Below, piece after piece: positions 1 to 7,572 of a stretch of DNA of 14,385 nucleotides. Each line of letters begins with the position of its first letter. Position 1 is the first letter of the stretch. Source of the stretch: GCA-2719315 sp964448645 (GTDB lineage Bacteria > Bacteroidota > Bacteroidia > Flavobacteriales > Flavobacteriaceae). The position numbers and the translations under genes are program-made. A model generated the notes under the pieces. That model did not search any database and had not been told where the DNA came from. It saw nothing but the letters and a program-made list of their open reading frames with translations. The stretch spans positions 1 through 14,385 of the forward strand of contig CAYUZY010000047.1 in assembly GCA_964448645.1 (NCBI GenBank), given 5' to 3'.

Positions 1-1017
1 CCTAAGTTCTATGTTGACTTTAAAGATTATAAAGAAAGAAATGCTGCTATTGATGTTAAAAAAGAAATAAATGAATTAAAGAAAAGAAATGTTAAGGGTA
101 TTATCTTAGATTTAAGAAATAATGGAGGTGGGTCATTAAAAGCTGTTGTAGATATGACCGGTTTTTTTATTAAAACGGGTCCTGTAGTACAAGTTAAAAG
201 TACAGGTGGTAAAAAAGAAATTCTTAGTGATATAGATGCAAATATTTTTTGGAATGGACCTTTAGTTGTATTAGTTAATGAATTTTCTGCATCTGCATCT
301 GAAATTATTGCTGCAGCACTTCAGGATTATAAAAGAGCAATCGTAATTGGAAGTAAACAAACATTTGGAAAAGGAACTGTTCAAAATATGGTTGATTTAA
401 ATAGAATTATATCAAGTAATACATATGGAGATTTGGGGGCACTAAAAGTAACAACAGATAAATTTTATAGAATAAATGGAGGTTCAACACAACTTGAAGG
501 AGTTAAAAGCGATATTATTTTTCCTAATAGATATAAATATGTTGAAATAGGAGAGAAAGATCAGGATAACCCTTTGAAATGGGATAAAATAAGTCCTGCA
601 AATTATGTTAAATGGGAAAAAATGTTAAACTATGATTTTTCAATGAAAAAAAGCAAAGAAAGATTGAGTAATAACTTTTACTTTAAATTAATTGATGAGC
701 AGGCTAAGTGGATAAAAAAACAACAAGAAAACTTTTCATACTCTTTAAATTATGTAAAATATAATTTAAAAAGGGTAGAAGATAATCAATATTCTAAACG
801 TTTTGATAAATTAAATAATTATGAATCTTTATATGATTTTGAGTGGATACCTGAAGCAGGCAATAGGAATTCAATTTCGCCTGATCTATTAGAAAAGAGA
901 AAACGCTGGCAAGAATCTTTAAAAAAAGATTTATACGTATCTGAAGCAATAGAAGTTTTAAAAGATTTAAATAATGAATTATCAAGTAAAAATAAAATTG
1001 CCAATACTAAAAAATAA
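1..1017 (+). CDS. prc: Tail-specific (C-terminal processing) peptidase, family S41, 3' part only
   Basis: This is the C-terminal 338 residues of a periplasmic serine protease that recognises and degrades proteins by their C-terminal tails. The reading frame is open from base 1, so the true start lies upstream of the window; the ATG at 154 is internal. The visible part begins in the S41 core with ILDLRNNGGGS (about bases 103-135). The nucleophile motif NEFSASASEI follows, with the likely catalytic Ser codon at 292-294, and then TFGKGTVQ with the catalytic Lys codon at 370-372. This Ser/Lys arrangement and the AAxQDYxRA segment between them match Tsp/Prc. The remaining 200 or so residues are charged and Lys-rich, as in the C-terminal domain of the long Tsp/Prc subfamily and unlike short CtpA enzymes. 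The PDZ and N-terminal regions are not visible. It lies directly upstream of the permease gene and probably shares its transcript. The family assignment is firm; the substrate is unknown. Confidence 0.93.
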   Translation, partial: PKFYVDFKDYKERNAAIDVKKEINELKKRNVKGIILDLRNNGGGSLKAVVDMTGFFIKTGPVVQVKSTGGKKEILSDIDANIFWNGPLVVLVNEFSASASEIIAAALQDYKRAIVIGSKQTFGKGTVQNMVDLNRIISSNTYGDLGALKVTTDKFYRINGGSTQLEGVKSDIIFPNRYKYVEIGEKDQDNPLKWDKISPANYVKWEKMLNYDFSMKKSKERLSNNFYFKLIDEQAKWIKKQQENFSYSLNYVKYNLKRVEDNQYSKRFDKLNNYESLYDFEWIPEAGNRNSISPDLLEKRKRWQESLKKDLYVSEAIEVLKDLNNELSSKNKIANTKK

Positions 1018-1029
1018 TCTTTTTCTAAT

Positions 1030-2088
1030 TTGGACTTCAAAATTGTTTTTAAAAATTTATTTAAGGATTATTGGGGTGTAATAAGTTTAATTTATATTTC
1101 AATAGTAACTTTAATCTCAATTTTTGCATATAAGATTTCTCCAGATTCATCTCCAAATGCAAATCAAATGAATCTAAAAATTCATTCTAAACCTCCTGGA
1201 TTTTCAACTTTAATTTTTAAAACACCTAACAATTTAAATATTGATTTACCTTCAGTTTCAAATAATGAAACTTTTATAAGTAATTATAAAATAATTAATG
1301 GTAAATTGATTTATTCAGAAGTTGGGTCCTTTTCTAAAGATCAAAAAAAAATCGATATAAGCAAGATTTTAAATGATAATACTATCCAAGAATTTGAATT
1401 AAAATTTATAAAGAAAAAAACTTTTTTATTAGGAACAGATAAGTATGGAAGAGATATGTTAAGTAGGATGATTATAGGTTCGAGAGTTTCAATTTCAATC
1501 GGATTTGTAGCCGTAATTATTTCATTAATTATAGGGTTATTAATTGGATTAACTTCTGGATATTTTGGAGGATGGTTTGATAATTTTATAGTATGGTTAA
1601 TTAACGTTTTTTGGGCCATTCCAACTTTATTATTAGTTATAGCGATTACAATATCTCTTGGAAAAGGTTTTTGGCAAGTTTTTTTTGCTGTTGGATTAAC
1701 TATGTGGGTAGAAGTTGCAAGACTAGTTAGAGGTCAGGTAAGAACTGTAAAAGAAAAGCTTTTTATTCAATCTGCAAAAGTTTTAGGATTTTCAAGCTAT
1801 AGAATTATGTTAAATCATATTTTACCAAATTTAATTGGACCATTAATTGTTATTTCAGCTGCTAATTTTGCAAGTGCAATATTAATTGAAAGTGGTTTAA
1901 GTTTTTTAGGAATTGGAGTTCAACCTCCTATTCCAAGTTGGGGAGGAATGGTTAAAGATCATTTTAGATATCTTATATTAGGTAAAGAATATTTAGCAAT
2001 TTTACCTGGATTAGCGATTATGAGTTTAGTTTTATCATTTATGATTTTAGGAAATAGTCTTAGAGATGCCTTCGATGTAAGAAATTAA
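1030..2088 (+). CDS. ABC transporter permease, OppC/DppC (peptide/nickel) type
   Basis: This is an inner-membrane subunit of a binding-protein-dependent importer, of the class that moves oligopeptides, dipeptides or nickel. It has 352 residues. TM1 is at about 15-35, followed by a periplasmic loop of about 100 residues. The OppC hallmark LGTDKYGRDMLSR (134-146) comes next, then five or so further hydrophobic segments. The EAA-type loop that contacts the ATPase (RTVKEKLFIQSAKVLGFSSYRI, about 238-259) is followed by LPNLIGPLIV, and FLGIGVQPPIPSWGGM is near 292-307. The loop after TM1 is longer than in E. coli OppC (about 300 residues in all). I chose the TTG start at 1030: the only upstream in-frame codons are four sense codons after the peptidase stop, and the first in-frame ATG (Met47) lies beyond TM1. 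No OppA, OppB, OppD or OppF partner is in the window, so the substrate cannot be named. The 3' end overlaps the convergent rodA stop. Confidence 0.9.
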   Translation: MDFKIVFKNLFKDYWGVISLIYISIVTLISIFAYKISPDSSPNANQMNLKIHSKPPGFSTLIFKTPNNLNIDLPSVSNNETFISNYKIINGKLIYSEVGSFSKDQKKIDISKILNDNTIQEFELKFIKKKTFLLGTDKYGRDMLSRMIIGSRVSISIGFVAVIISLIIGLLIGLTSGYFGGWFDNFIVWLINVFWAIPTLLLVIAITISLGKGFWQVFFAVGLTMWVEVARLVRGQVRTVKEKLFIQSAKVLGFSSYRIMLNHILPNLIGPLIVISAANFASAILIESGLSFLGIGVQPPIPSWGGMVKDHFRYLILGKEYLAILPGLAIMSLVLSFMILGNSLRDAFDVRN

Positions 2089-2109
2089 TTTAATCTATTT
2101 GCATCGAGG
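2070..2109. other. Inverted repeat spanning two convergent stop codons
   Basis: The arms 2070-2077 and 2102-2109 can pair over 8 bp (CTTCGATG with CATCGAGG, one G-T wobble) around a 24-nt loop. The loop holds both stop codons of the converging permease and rodA genes and a 10-bp palindrome, AAATTAATTT (2082-2091). No T run follows on either strand, so it is not a canonical intrinsic terminator. It is the only structure I see where two convergent transcripts meet without spacer. It may be chance. Confidence 0.25.
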
Positions 2110-3338
2110 TTAAGATAAATCATTAAAAAAATACTGAAAGTTAAAAGATTTGAACCTCCATAACTTATAAAAGGAAGAGGTATTCCAATTGTCGGAACTA
2201 AGCCTATAGTCATTCCAATGTTTATAATAAAATGAAAACCTAGCAAACTTGCAAAACAATAAGAAAAAATTCTGTTAAATTTTTTAGTATGTTTTTCAGC
2301 TCTATATATAACTCTTATTATCATAAAGTTAAATAATACTATTACTAATACAGACCCAACAAAACCCCATTCTTCAGAAATAGTTGTAAATATATAATCC
2401 GTATCCTGTTCTGGAACAAATTTTCCTTTAGTTTGGGTCCCATTCAAAAACCCTTTGCCTAATATACCTCCTGACCCAATAGCTATTTTAGATTGATTAA
2501 TATTATAGCCAATTCCTCTAGGATCGACTTCTTTTCCTAAAATTATATTAATCCTATCCCTATGTCTTTGTTCAAAAACTTCATTAAAAATAAAATTTAC
2601 GGAAAAGCAATAAATGATTGAAGCTAATAAAGTTAAAATTAAACCAGAATTTTTATATTGTTTTTTTTTATTTCTAATAATAAAAAGGAAAATTAAAAAT
2701 CCAAAAAATAAAACTAAACTAGTATTTAGAGGATTTATAATTAATGTTATTATAAATAAAATTATTCCGTAAATACCAATAAAAAAAAAGTTTATACTTA
2801 AACCTTCTCTAATTAGAACAAAAACAATAGCTGTAAAAACTATTGCTGTTCCTACATCGGGTTGTAATAGAATTAGGATTAGAGGGAAAAAAATAATTAA
2901 AAATATTTTTAAAATTGTTTTATAATTTTTTATATCATTTTGAATAAAACTTAAATAGGATGATATCATTAAAGCAATAGCTATTTTAGCAAATTCAGAG
3001 GGCTGCATACTTATAGGTCCAAATTTATACCATGCTGTTATCCCTTTAATTGTTGAACCAAAAACAAATAACCCAATTAATAATAAAATACATACGATGT
3101 AAGACAGAAATGAAATCTTGTCAAAAAAACTTGGTTTTAAAAACATTATTGGAATTCCTATAAAGAGGCAAAAAATAAAAAACCAAAATTGTTTTCCTAC
3201 TGAGGTATTAATATCATAGAAAGAAAATTCTATATTTTCGAATGAAATAGAATATATATTTAACATTCCAAATAATACTAGTAAAAAATATATTAAAAGT
3301 GTAATCCAATCTATTCTTAAAAGAAAATGTTTATTCAT
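2085..3338 (-). CDS. rodA: Rod-shape peptidoglycan glycosyltransferase RodA (SEDS family)
   Basis: RodA polymerises lipid II into glycan strands in the inner membrane during lateral wall growth, paired with PBP2. The protein has 417 residues and about ten hydrophobic segments, a usual size for the family. Family motifs visible are TAWYKFGPISMQPSEFAKI (101-119), LQPDVGTA (158-165) and the signature VDPRGIGYNINQSKIAIGSGG (271-291), whose Asp272 should match the Asp essential for polymerase activity. FVPEQDTDYIFTTISEEWGFVG (307-328) and GIPLPFISYGGSN (385-397) follow. The start ATG (3338-3336) lies inside the end of mrdA, an 8-nt overlap (ATGAATAA) that suggests translational coupling. No Shine-Dalgarno sequence is evident. 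It is the last gene of the minus-strand operon. FtsW is the alternative SEDS protein, but the PBP2 and Mre context decides for RodA. Confidence 0.95.
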   Translation of the reverse strand: MNKHFLLRIDWITLLIYFLLVLFGMLNIYSISFENIEFSFYDINTSVGKQFWFFIFCLFIGIPIMFLKPSFFDKISFLSYIVCILLLIGLFVFGSTIKGITAWYKFGPISMQPSEFAKIAIALMISSYLSFIQNDIKNYKTILKIFLIIFFPLILILLQPDVGTAIVFTAIVFVLIREGLSINFFFIGIYGIILFIITLIINPLNTSLVLFFGFLIFLFIIRNKKKQYKNSGLILTLLASIIYCFSVNFIFNEVFEQRHRDRINIILGKEVDPRGIGYNINQSKIAIGSGGILGKGFLNGTQTKGKFVPEQDTDYIFTTISEEWGFVGSVLVIVLFNFMIIRVIYRAEKHTKKFNRIFSYCFASLLGFHFIINIGMTIGLVPTIGIPLPFISYGGSNLLTFSIFLMIYLNLDANRLN

Positions 3339-5199
3339 TAATATTAAAGGGTTTATTAGTTAAAGGTTTTTTATACTCATGTTCTAAACTTCCATTAACC
3401 ATTCTATTTTCAAGCCATTTTCTTTTTGTCTTTGAAAAAATATAATTTTCTATCATTAAACTTGCTATTGGTGCAGCCCATCTACTTCCCCAATAACCAT
3501 TTTCAATAAAAACAGCAATGGCAATTTTAGGATTATTTTTCGGGGCAAATGCAACAAAAATAGAGTGATCTGTTAATTGCGTTTTATTACCATTTAATTT
3601 TATAAAATTTTCAGCAGTTCCAGTTTTACCGCAAAAGTCTAGACCAGAAATTTTTGCAATTTTCCCTGTCCCTTCTTCGATGACTTTATGCATTCCTTCA
3701 ATTACAGTTTCAAAATGTTTAGGATCAATACTAGTTTGTTTTTTAGGATATAAAGAATCATGTTTTTTTTTTGATTTTATTTTTACAAAATGAGGTTTGA
3801 TATAAAAACCCCTATTTGCAATTGCACTTGTGAAATTAGCCATTTGAATTGGAGTAGTGAGTATTTCCCCTTGACCTATTGAATTGGATATTGTAGTAAC
3901 TGATCCCCAATTTTTTTCAGGATACCAGAAATTGTAATAGTCTCCATCAGGAATAAACCCTGGTCTTCCAATATTTAAATCATATCCTAAATAGTCTCCT
4001 AAACCGAAACTTTTAAGATGAGAATTCCACACATTAATTCCTTCAAATGAAGATTCATGAGAGTCTATAACATTTTTATAGGTTTTAGCAAAATAAGTAT
4101 TGCAAGAATTATATATAGCACTTAATAAGTTATTGGATGTTTCTTTTTTACAATGACACGCCATAAAAGCTCCTTTACCATAGTAATGGCCTTCATTACA
4201 AATAAACTTTGTTTTTTTATTAATAATATTTTCTTGTAAACCAATTAAAGCATTTAGAGTTTTAAATGGTGAACCAGGAGAATATTCCGCCTGAAGGCCA
4301 CGGTCAAATAAAGGTTTATTAATTGTATCGTTTAAAAGAAGTTTAAAGTTTTTAGATCTATCTCTACCTATTAAAAGTTTTGAACTATAGGAAGGACCAC
4401 TAATTAAAGCAAGCACCTCCCCAGATTTTGGTTCAATTGCAACTATTCCTCCTCTTTTATTTTGCATAAGTTTTTCTCCATACTTTTGAAGTTCAGAGTC
4501 TATAGTTAAAGTTATATTTTCAGGAATTTCAATTTCTGTATCATAAAATCCATTTTTATATGGACCTATAATCCTATTAAATCGATCTTTTTGATAATAT
4601 TTTACACCTTTTTTCCCTCTTAAAACATTTTCATAACTCTTTTCAATTCCTTGTCTTCCAATTAATTCACCTATATTATAATAACTTTTATCATCACTAA
4701 CTTCATTTTCGTTAACTTCACTTATATATCCTAATAAGTTAGAAGCTATAGGAATTTTATAATCTCTTAAAGATTTTTTTTGAATAAAAAATCCAGGATA
4801 TTTCCATATTTTTTCTTGAAACAATGCATTCTGTTCTCTAGAAATTTGCCTAAGAATAATAGAAGGTAATTTTCTAGAAAAACTTGTTGCATCATTTATT
4901 TTTTTTAAAAATAACTCAGAATTAATGTTTAAAATTGAACATATTTCAAGAGTATCAAAAGGTTTAAGATTTTCAGGTATTAACATCAAATCGTAAGATG
5001 GTTGATTAGCTACAATTAATTTATTATTTCTATCAAAGATTAGTCCTCTTTCTGGGTAAATAGTTTTTTTATAAACAGCATTAGTTTCCGATAAAATCTG
5101 GTAATTATCATTAAAAAGTTGTAAAGTAATTAGTTGAATTACATAAATAAAAGAGATTGTTAAAATAAAAATTACCAATAAATATTCTTTTTTTATCAT
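3331..5199 (-). CDS. mrdA: Penicillin-binding protein 2, elongasome transpeptidase
   Basis: This is a class B PBP that cross-links new peptidoglycan in the periplasm as the partner of RodA. It has 622 residues. A single N-terminal membrane anchor (about 7-28) is followed by the dimerisation/pedestal domain, which begins near YPERGLIFDRN (48-58) and includes IGRQGIEKSYE (180-190). The transpeptidase domain starts at about 230. All three active-site motifs are intact: SPFK (Ser310 nucleophile, Lys313), SCN (365-367) and KTG (525-527). Between the first two motifs lies a Cys/His-rich loop with C334, H338, C348, H349 and C350. A Lys-rich tail of about 95 residues follows KTG. The stop codon overlaps the rodA start by 8 nt, and the start shares one base with the mreD stop (TAATG). 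A run of ten A (minus strand; bases 3763-3772) lies in the region encoding KSKKKHD. The identification is firm. Confidence 0.96.
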   Translation of the reverse strand: MIKKEYLLVIFILTISFIYVIQLITLQLFNDNYQILSETNAVYKKTIYPERGLIFDRNNKLIVANQPSYDLMLIPENLKPFDTLEICSILNINSELFLKKINDATSFSRKLPSIILRQISREQNALFQEKIWKYPGFFIQKKSLRDYKIPIASNLLGYISEVNENEVSDDKSYYNIGELIGRQGIEKSYENVLRGKKGVKYYQKDRFNRIIGPYKNGFYDTEIEIPENITLTIDSELQKYGEKLMQNKRGGIVAIEPKSGEVLALISGPSYSSKLLIGRDRSKNFKLLLNDTINKPLFDRGLQAEYSPGSPFKTLNALIGLQENIINKKTKFICNEGHYYGKGAFMACHCKKETSNNLLSAIYNSCNTYFAKTYKNVIDSHESSFEGINVWNSHLKSFGLGDYLGYDLNIGRPGFIPDGDYYNFWYPEKNWGSVTTISNSIGQGEILTTPIQMANFTSAIANRGFYIKPHFVKIKSKKKHDSLYPKKQTSIDPKHFETVIEGMHKVIEEGTGKIAKISGLDFCGKTGTAENFIKLNGNKTQLTDHSIFVAFAPKNNPKIAIAVFIENGYWGSRWAAPIASLMIENYIFSKTKRKWLENRMVNGSLEHEYKKPLTNKPFNINE

Positions 5200-5696
5200 T
5201 AGGATCTGTAAAAGCTAATCAAAGGCCAGATTAAAATTATTGAGAAAATTGTAGTTAGAAAAGTATATTTTATAATTAAGATTAAGGAATTAATGTCAAA
5301 ATAAACAATTGAGAAATAAATTAAGTGGTGAATTAAAACTATACTTAAAATATAATAAAGTCGATGGCTAATATTAGGATCATTTATATATGCTTTAGGC
5401 ATATCGGAGTTAATTTTAAAACAGTAGTTAATAAAAAAAGGTCTTATATAACCTAAGATTAAACAGGAAATAGTATTTGCTCCTGAACCTTGAGTTAATA
5501 AATCAATTAAAAAACCTAATAAAAAACAAAGAAAAATAAAGAGAGTTTGATTTTGATCAAATTTATATGTTATAATAAATAATATATAAATAATTGGATT
5601 TAAGAATCCAAATAAGTTAATATTATCAAGAACAATTATTTGAGCTAATATTAATGTTATAAATTGAAAAAATATTTTTAAATTTTCGTTTAACAT
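5199..5696 (-). CDS. mreD: Rod shape-determining protein MreD
   Basis: This is a small integral membrane protein of the elongasome that works with MreC to connect the MreB filament to the wall enzymes. It has 165 residues, the normal size, and is almost wholly hydrophobic, with about five predicted membrane segments (near 8-24, 33-45, 50-68, 113-133 and 137-162). GFLIDLLTQGSGANT (61-75) matches the conserved 'GF..D......G......' segment typical of MreD. Sequence conservation in this family is low, so the call rests on that motif, the topology and the position between mreC and mrdA. It is separated from mreC by 1 nt and overlaps mrdA by 1 nt, consistent with coupled translation. Confidence 0.9.
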   Translation of the reverse strand: MLNENLKIFFQFITLILAQIIVLDNINLFGFLNPIIYILFIITYKFDQNQTLFIFLCFLLGFLIDLLTQGSGANTISCLILGYIRPFFINYCFKINSDMPKAYINDPNISHRLYYILSIVLIHHLIYFSIVYFDINSLILIIKYTFLTTIFSIILIWPLISFYRS

Positions 5697-5697
5697 T

Positions 5698-6513
5698 TTA
5701 ATCTTTTGTTTCTAATTTATTTATTTCTTTTATGTCTTTGTTTTCAATCACATATACATATTCCCATTGACTAGGACTATTAAATAATTCTACTTCAATT
5801 GAAAAATATCCTTTATTTTTTTCTTTTTTTAGTGAAACTATTTTTCCAATTTCTAAATCAGAAGGAAAATATGATGACATTCCTCCACTAATTATAGTAT
5901 CTCCAATAGAAATTTTTGCGGTAGAAACAATATCTTCTAAAGTCATTATATTTATTTTTTTTTCACCCCAACCAATAGAACCAAAATAATTAGTGTTTTT
6001 AATTTTTGCATTTATTTTGATATTGGAATTTATAATTGAAATAATACTAGAATAATTTTTACTAACATTGTTAATTATTCCAACAATGCCATTTGAATTT
6101 ATTACTCCCATTTCCTTTTCTACACCATCTTCTTCTCCTTTGTTTATTATAATATAATTTTCTTTTTTGTTATAATTGTTTTTAACAATTTTAGCACTTA
6201 TATATGAAAAAGGAAAATAAATTTCTTTTTCAGATTTAGTTAATTCTTTATTTTTATGTATGTTTTTTATTCTATTTGATTTAAGAAATAAATTTTCTTG
6301 AATTAATAATTTGTTTTCTTTATTGAGAGTTGAATATCTAATTATAGTTGATCTAAAATCATTAAGACTTCCAGATATAATTAGGCCTAATTTATTAATT
6401 TTAGTTTGGTGAAAGTAGCTTCTTGAATTTAAAAAGTAAATAGATATAATTAGTAAAAAAATAAAAAGAACTGTATTTTTATTTTTTGCAAGCGCATTAA
6501 TTATTCGCTGCAT
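5698..6513 (-). CDS. mreC: Rod shape-determining protein MreC
   Basis: MreC is a bitopic elongasome scaffold that forms periplasmic assemblies and activates PBP2/RodA. It has 271 residues. A short cytoplasmic N-terminus is followed by one membrane helix (about 14-28), then a Lys/Asn/Glu-rich region likely to be coiled coil (about 58-95), then the two-lobed beta domain. In that domain NYIIINKGEEDGVEKEMGV (119-137), NGIVGII (141-147) and GDTIISGGMSSYFPSDLEIGKI (204-225) match the conserved MreC segments ('G...GV..G..V', 'GD.V.TSG....FP.....G.V'). It has no signal cleavage site. It lies 7 nt after mreB and 1 nt before mreD. The extreme Asn/Lys/Ile content reflects the low GC of the genome. Confidence 0.94.
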   Translation of the reverse strand: MQRIINALAKNKNTVLFIFLLIISIYFLNSRSYFHQTKINKLGLIISGSLNDFRSTIIRYSTLNKENKLLIQENLFLKSNRIKNIHKNKELTKSEKEIYFPFSYISAKIVKNNYNKKENYIIINKGEEDGVEKEMGVINSNGIVGIINNVSKNYSSIISIINSNIKINAKIKNTNYFGSIGWGEKKINIMTLEDIVSTAKISIGDTIISGGMSSYFPSDLEIGKIVSLKKEKNKGYFSIEVELFNSPSQWEYVYVIENKDIKEINKLETKD

Positions 6514-6520
6514 ATTTTAA

Positions 6521-7540
6521 TTATTTAATAAGTACAGTCGTAAATCTTTCTACATTTTTTAATGCAATTCCCGTTCCTCTAACGACTGCTTGAAGGGGAT
6601 CTTCAGAAACATATATTGGAAGATCAGTTTTAAGAGATAAACGTTTATCTAAACCTCTTAATAAAGCTCCTCCACCAGCAAGATAAATGCCGGTATTGTA
6701 TATGTCAGCAGCTAATTCTGGTGGTGTTTGAGAAAGACATTCCATTATAGCATCTTCAATTCTTATAATTGATTTATCTAAAGCCTTGGCAATTTCTTTA
6801 TGAGAAATAGTAATTTGTTTAGGCTTTCCAGTTAAAAGATCTCTTCCCTGAACTGACATGTCATCGGGAGGGTTATCAAGTTCTTCAATTACACTTCCAA
6901 CAATAATTTTTATTTTTTCAGCAGTTCTTTCACCAACATATAAGTTGTGCTTACCCCTCATGTAACCAATAATATCATTTGTAAACACATCGCCCGCAAT
7001 TTTTATAGATTTATCACAAACAATTCCAGAAAGAGCGATGACTGCTATTTCTGTAGTACCTCCTCCTATGTCTACTATCATGTTTCCTTTAGGCTGCATA
7101 ATGTCTATTCCAATACCAATAGCTGCAGCCATAGGTTCATGAATAAGATAAACTTCTTTACCGTTCACTCTTTCAGCGGATTCTTTTACAGCTCTCATTT
7201 CAACTTCTGTTATACCTGAAGGAATACATATTACCATTCTTAATGAAGGCGAAAAAAATTTTCTTTTTAAAGAAGGAATACTTTTTATTAGCATATTTAT
7301 CATTTGTTCAGAGGCATTAAAATCAGCGATTACTCCATCTTTCAAAGGTCTAACAGTTCTTATATTTTCATGAGTTTTTCCTTGCATCATATTTGCTTCT
7401 TGACCTATAGCGATAACTTTATTAGTAGTTCTATCAAGAGCAACAATTGATGGACTATCCACAACTACTTTATCATTATGTATGATTAATGTGTTAGCTG
7501 TTCCGAGATCTATTGCAATTTCTTCAGTAAAAAACCCCAT
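6521..7540 (-). CDS. mreB: Actin-like rod shape protein MreB
   Basis: MreB is a cytoplasmic ATP-dependent actin homologue whose membrane-attached filaments orient the elongasome. It has 339 residues, full length. The actin-fold motifs are phosphate-1 AIDLGTANT (9-17), the connect region HEPMAAAIG (134-142), phosphate-2 DIGGGTTE (157-164) and the adenosine motif IYLAGGGALLRG (285-296). The N-terminal MGFFTEEIAIDLG start is typical, and the ATG at 7540 needs no adjustment. It follows purH by 32 nt, the largest gap in the operon, so a secondary promoter is possible. I see only a weak TACATTTA element there on the minus strand (bases 7560-7567). Its composition is less AT-extreme than that of its mreC and mreD neighbours, as expected for a conserved protein. 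Confidence 0.97.
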   Translation of the reverse strand: MGFFTEEIAIDLGTANTLIIHNDKVVVDSPSIVALDRTTNKVIAIGQEANMMQGKTHENIRTVRPLKDGVIADFNASEQMINMLIKSIPSLKRKFFSPSLRMVICIPSGITEVEMRAVKESAERVNGKEVYLIHEPMAAAIGIGIDIMQPKGNMIVDIGGGTTEIAVIALSGIVCDKSIKIAGDVFTNDIIGYMRGKHNLYVGERTAEKIKIIVGSVIEELDNPPDDMSVQGRDLLTGKPKQITISHKEIAKALDKSIIRIEDAIMECLSQTPPELAADIYNTGIYLAGGGALLRGLDKRLSLKTDLPIYVSEDPLQAVVRGTGIALKNVERFTTVLIK

Positions 7541-7572
7541 TTTTAAATTAAAAGTTTTGTAAATGTAAAAAA

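Noticed and set aside
154..156. ATG as the start of the peptidase
   Set aside because: The frame is open to base 1 and encodes the conserved S41 segment ILDLRNNGGGS upstream of this ATG, so it is internal.
794..1040. Two overlapping minus-strand open frames opposite the peptidase end
   Set aside because: They lie antisense to a clear S41 peptidase, have no recognisable motif and exist because AT-rich coding DNA leaves long antisense frames.
1341..1619. 92-codon minus-strand open frame inside the permease gene
   Set aside because: It is antisense to well-conserved OppC sequence, including the LGTDxxGRD region, and has no motif or start context.
6947..7219. 90-codon plus-strand open frame opposite mreB
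   Set aside because: It is antisense to the MreB phosphate-2 region. Its Tyr/Ser/Phe/Asn-rich translation is typical of a reverse-strand shadow.
7560..7567. Minus-strand TACATTTA as an mreB promoter
   Set aside because: It has one mismatch to TAnnTTTG and no -33 element, and lies in a 32-nt AT-rich gap where such matches are expected by chance.
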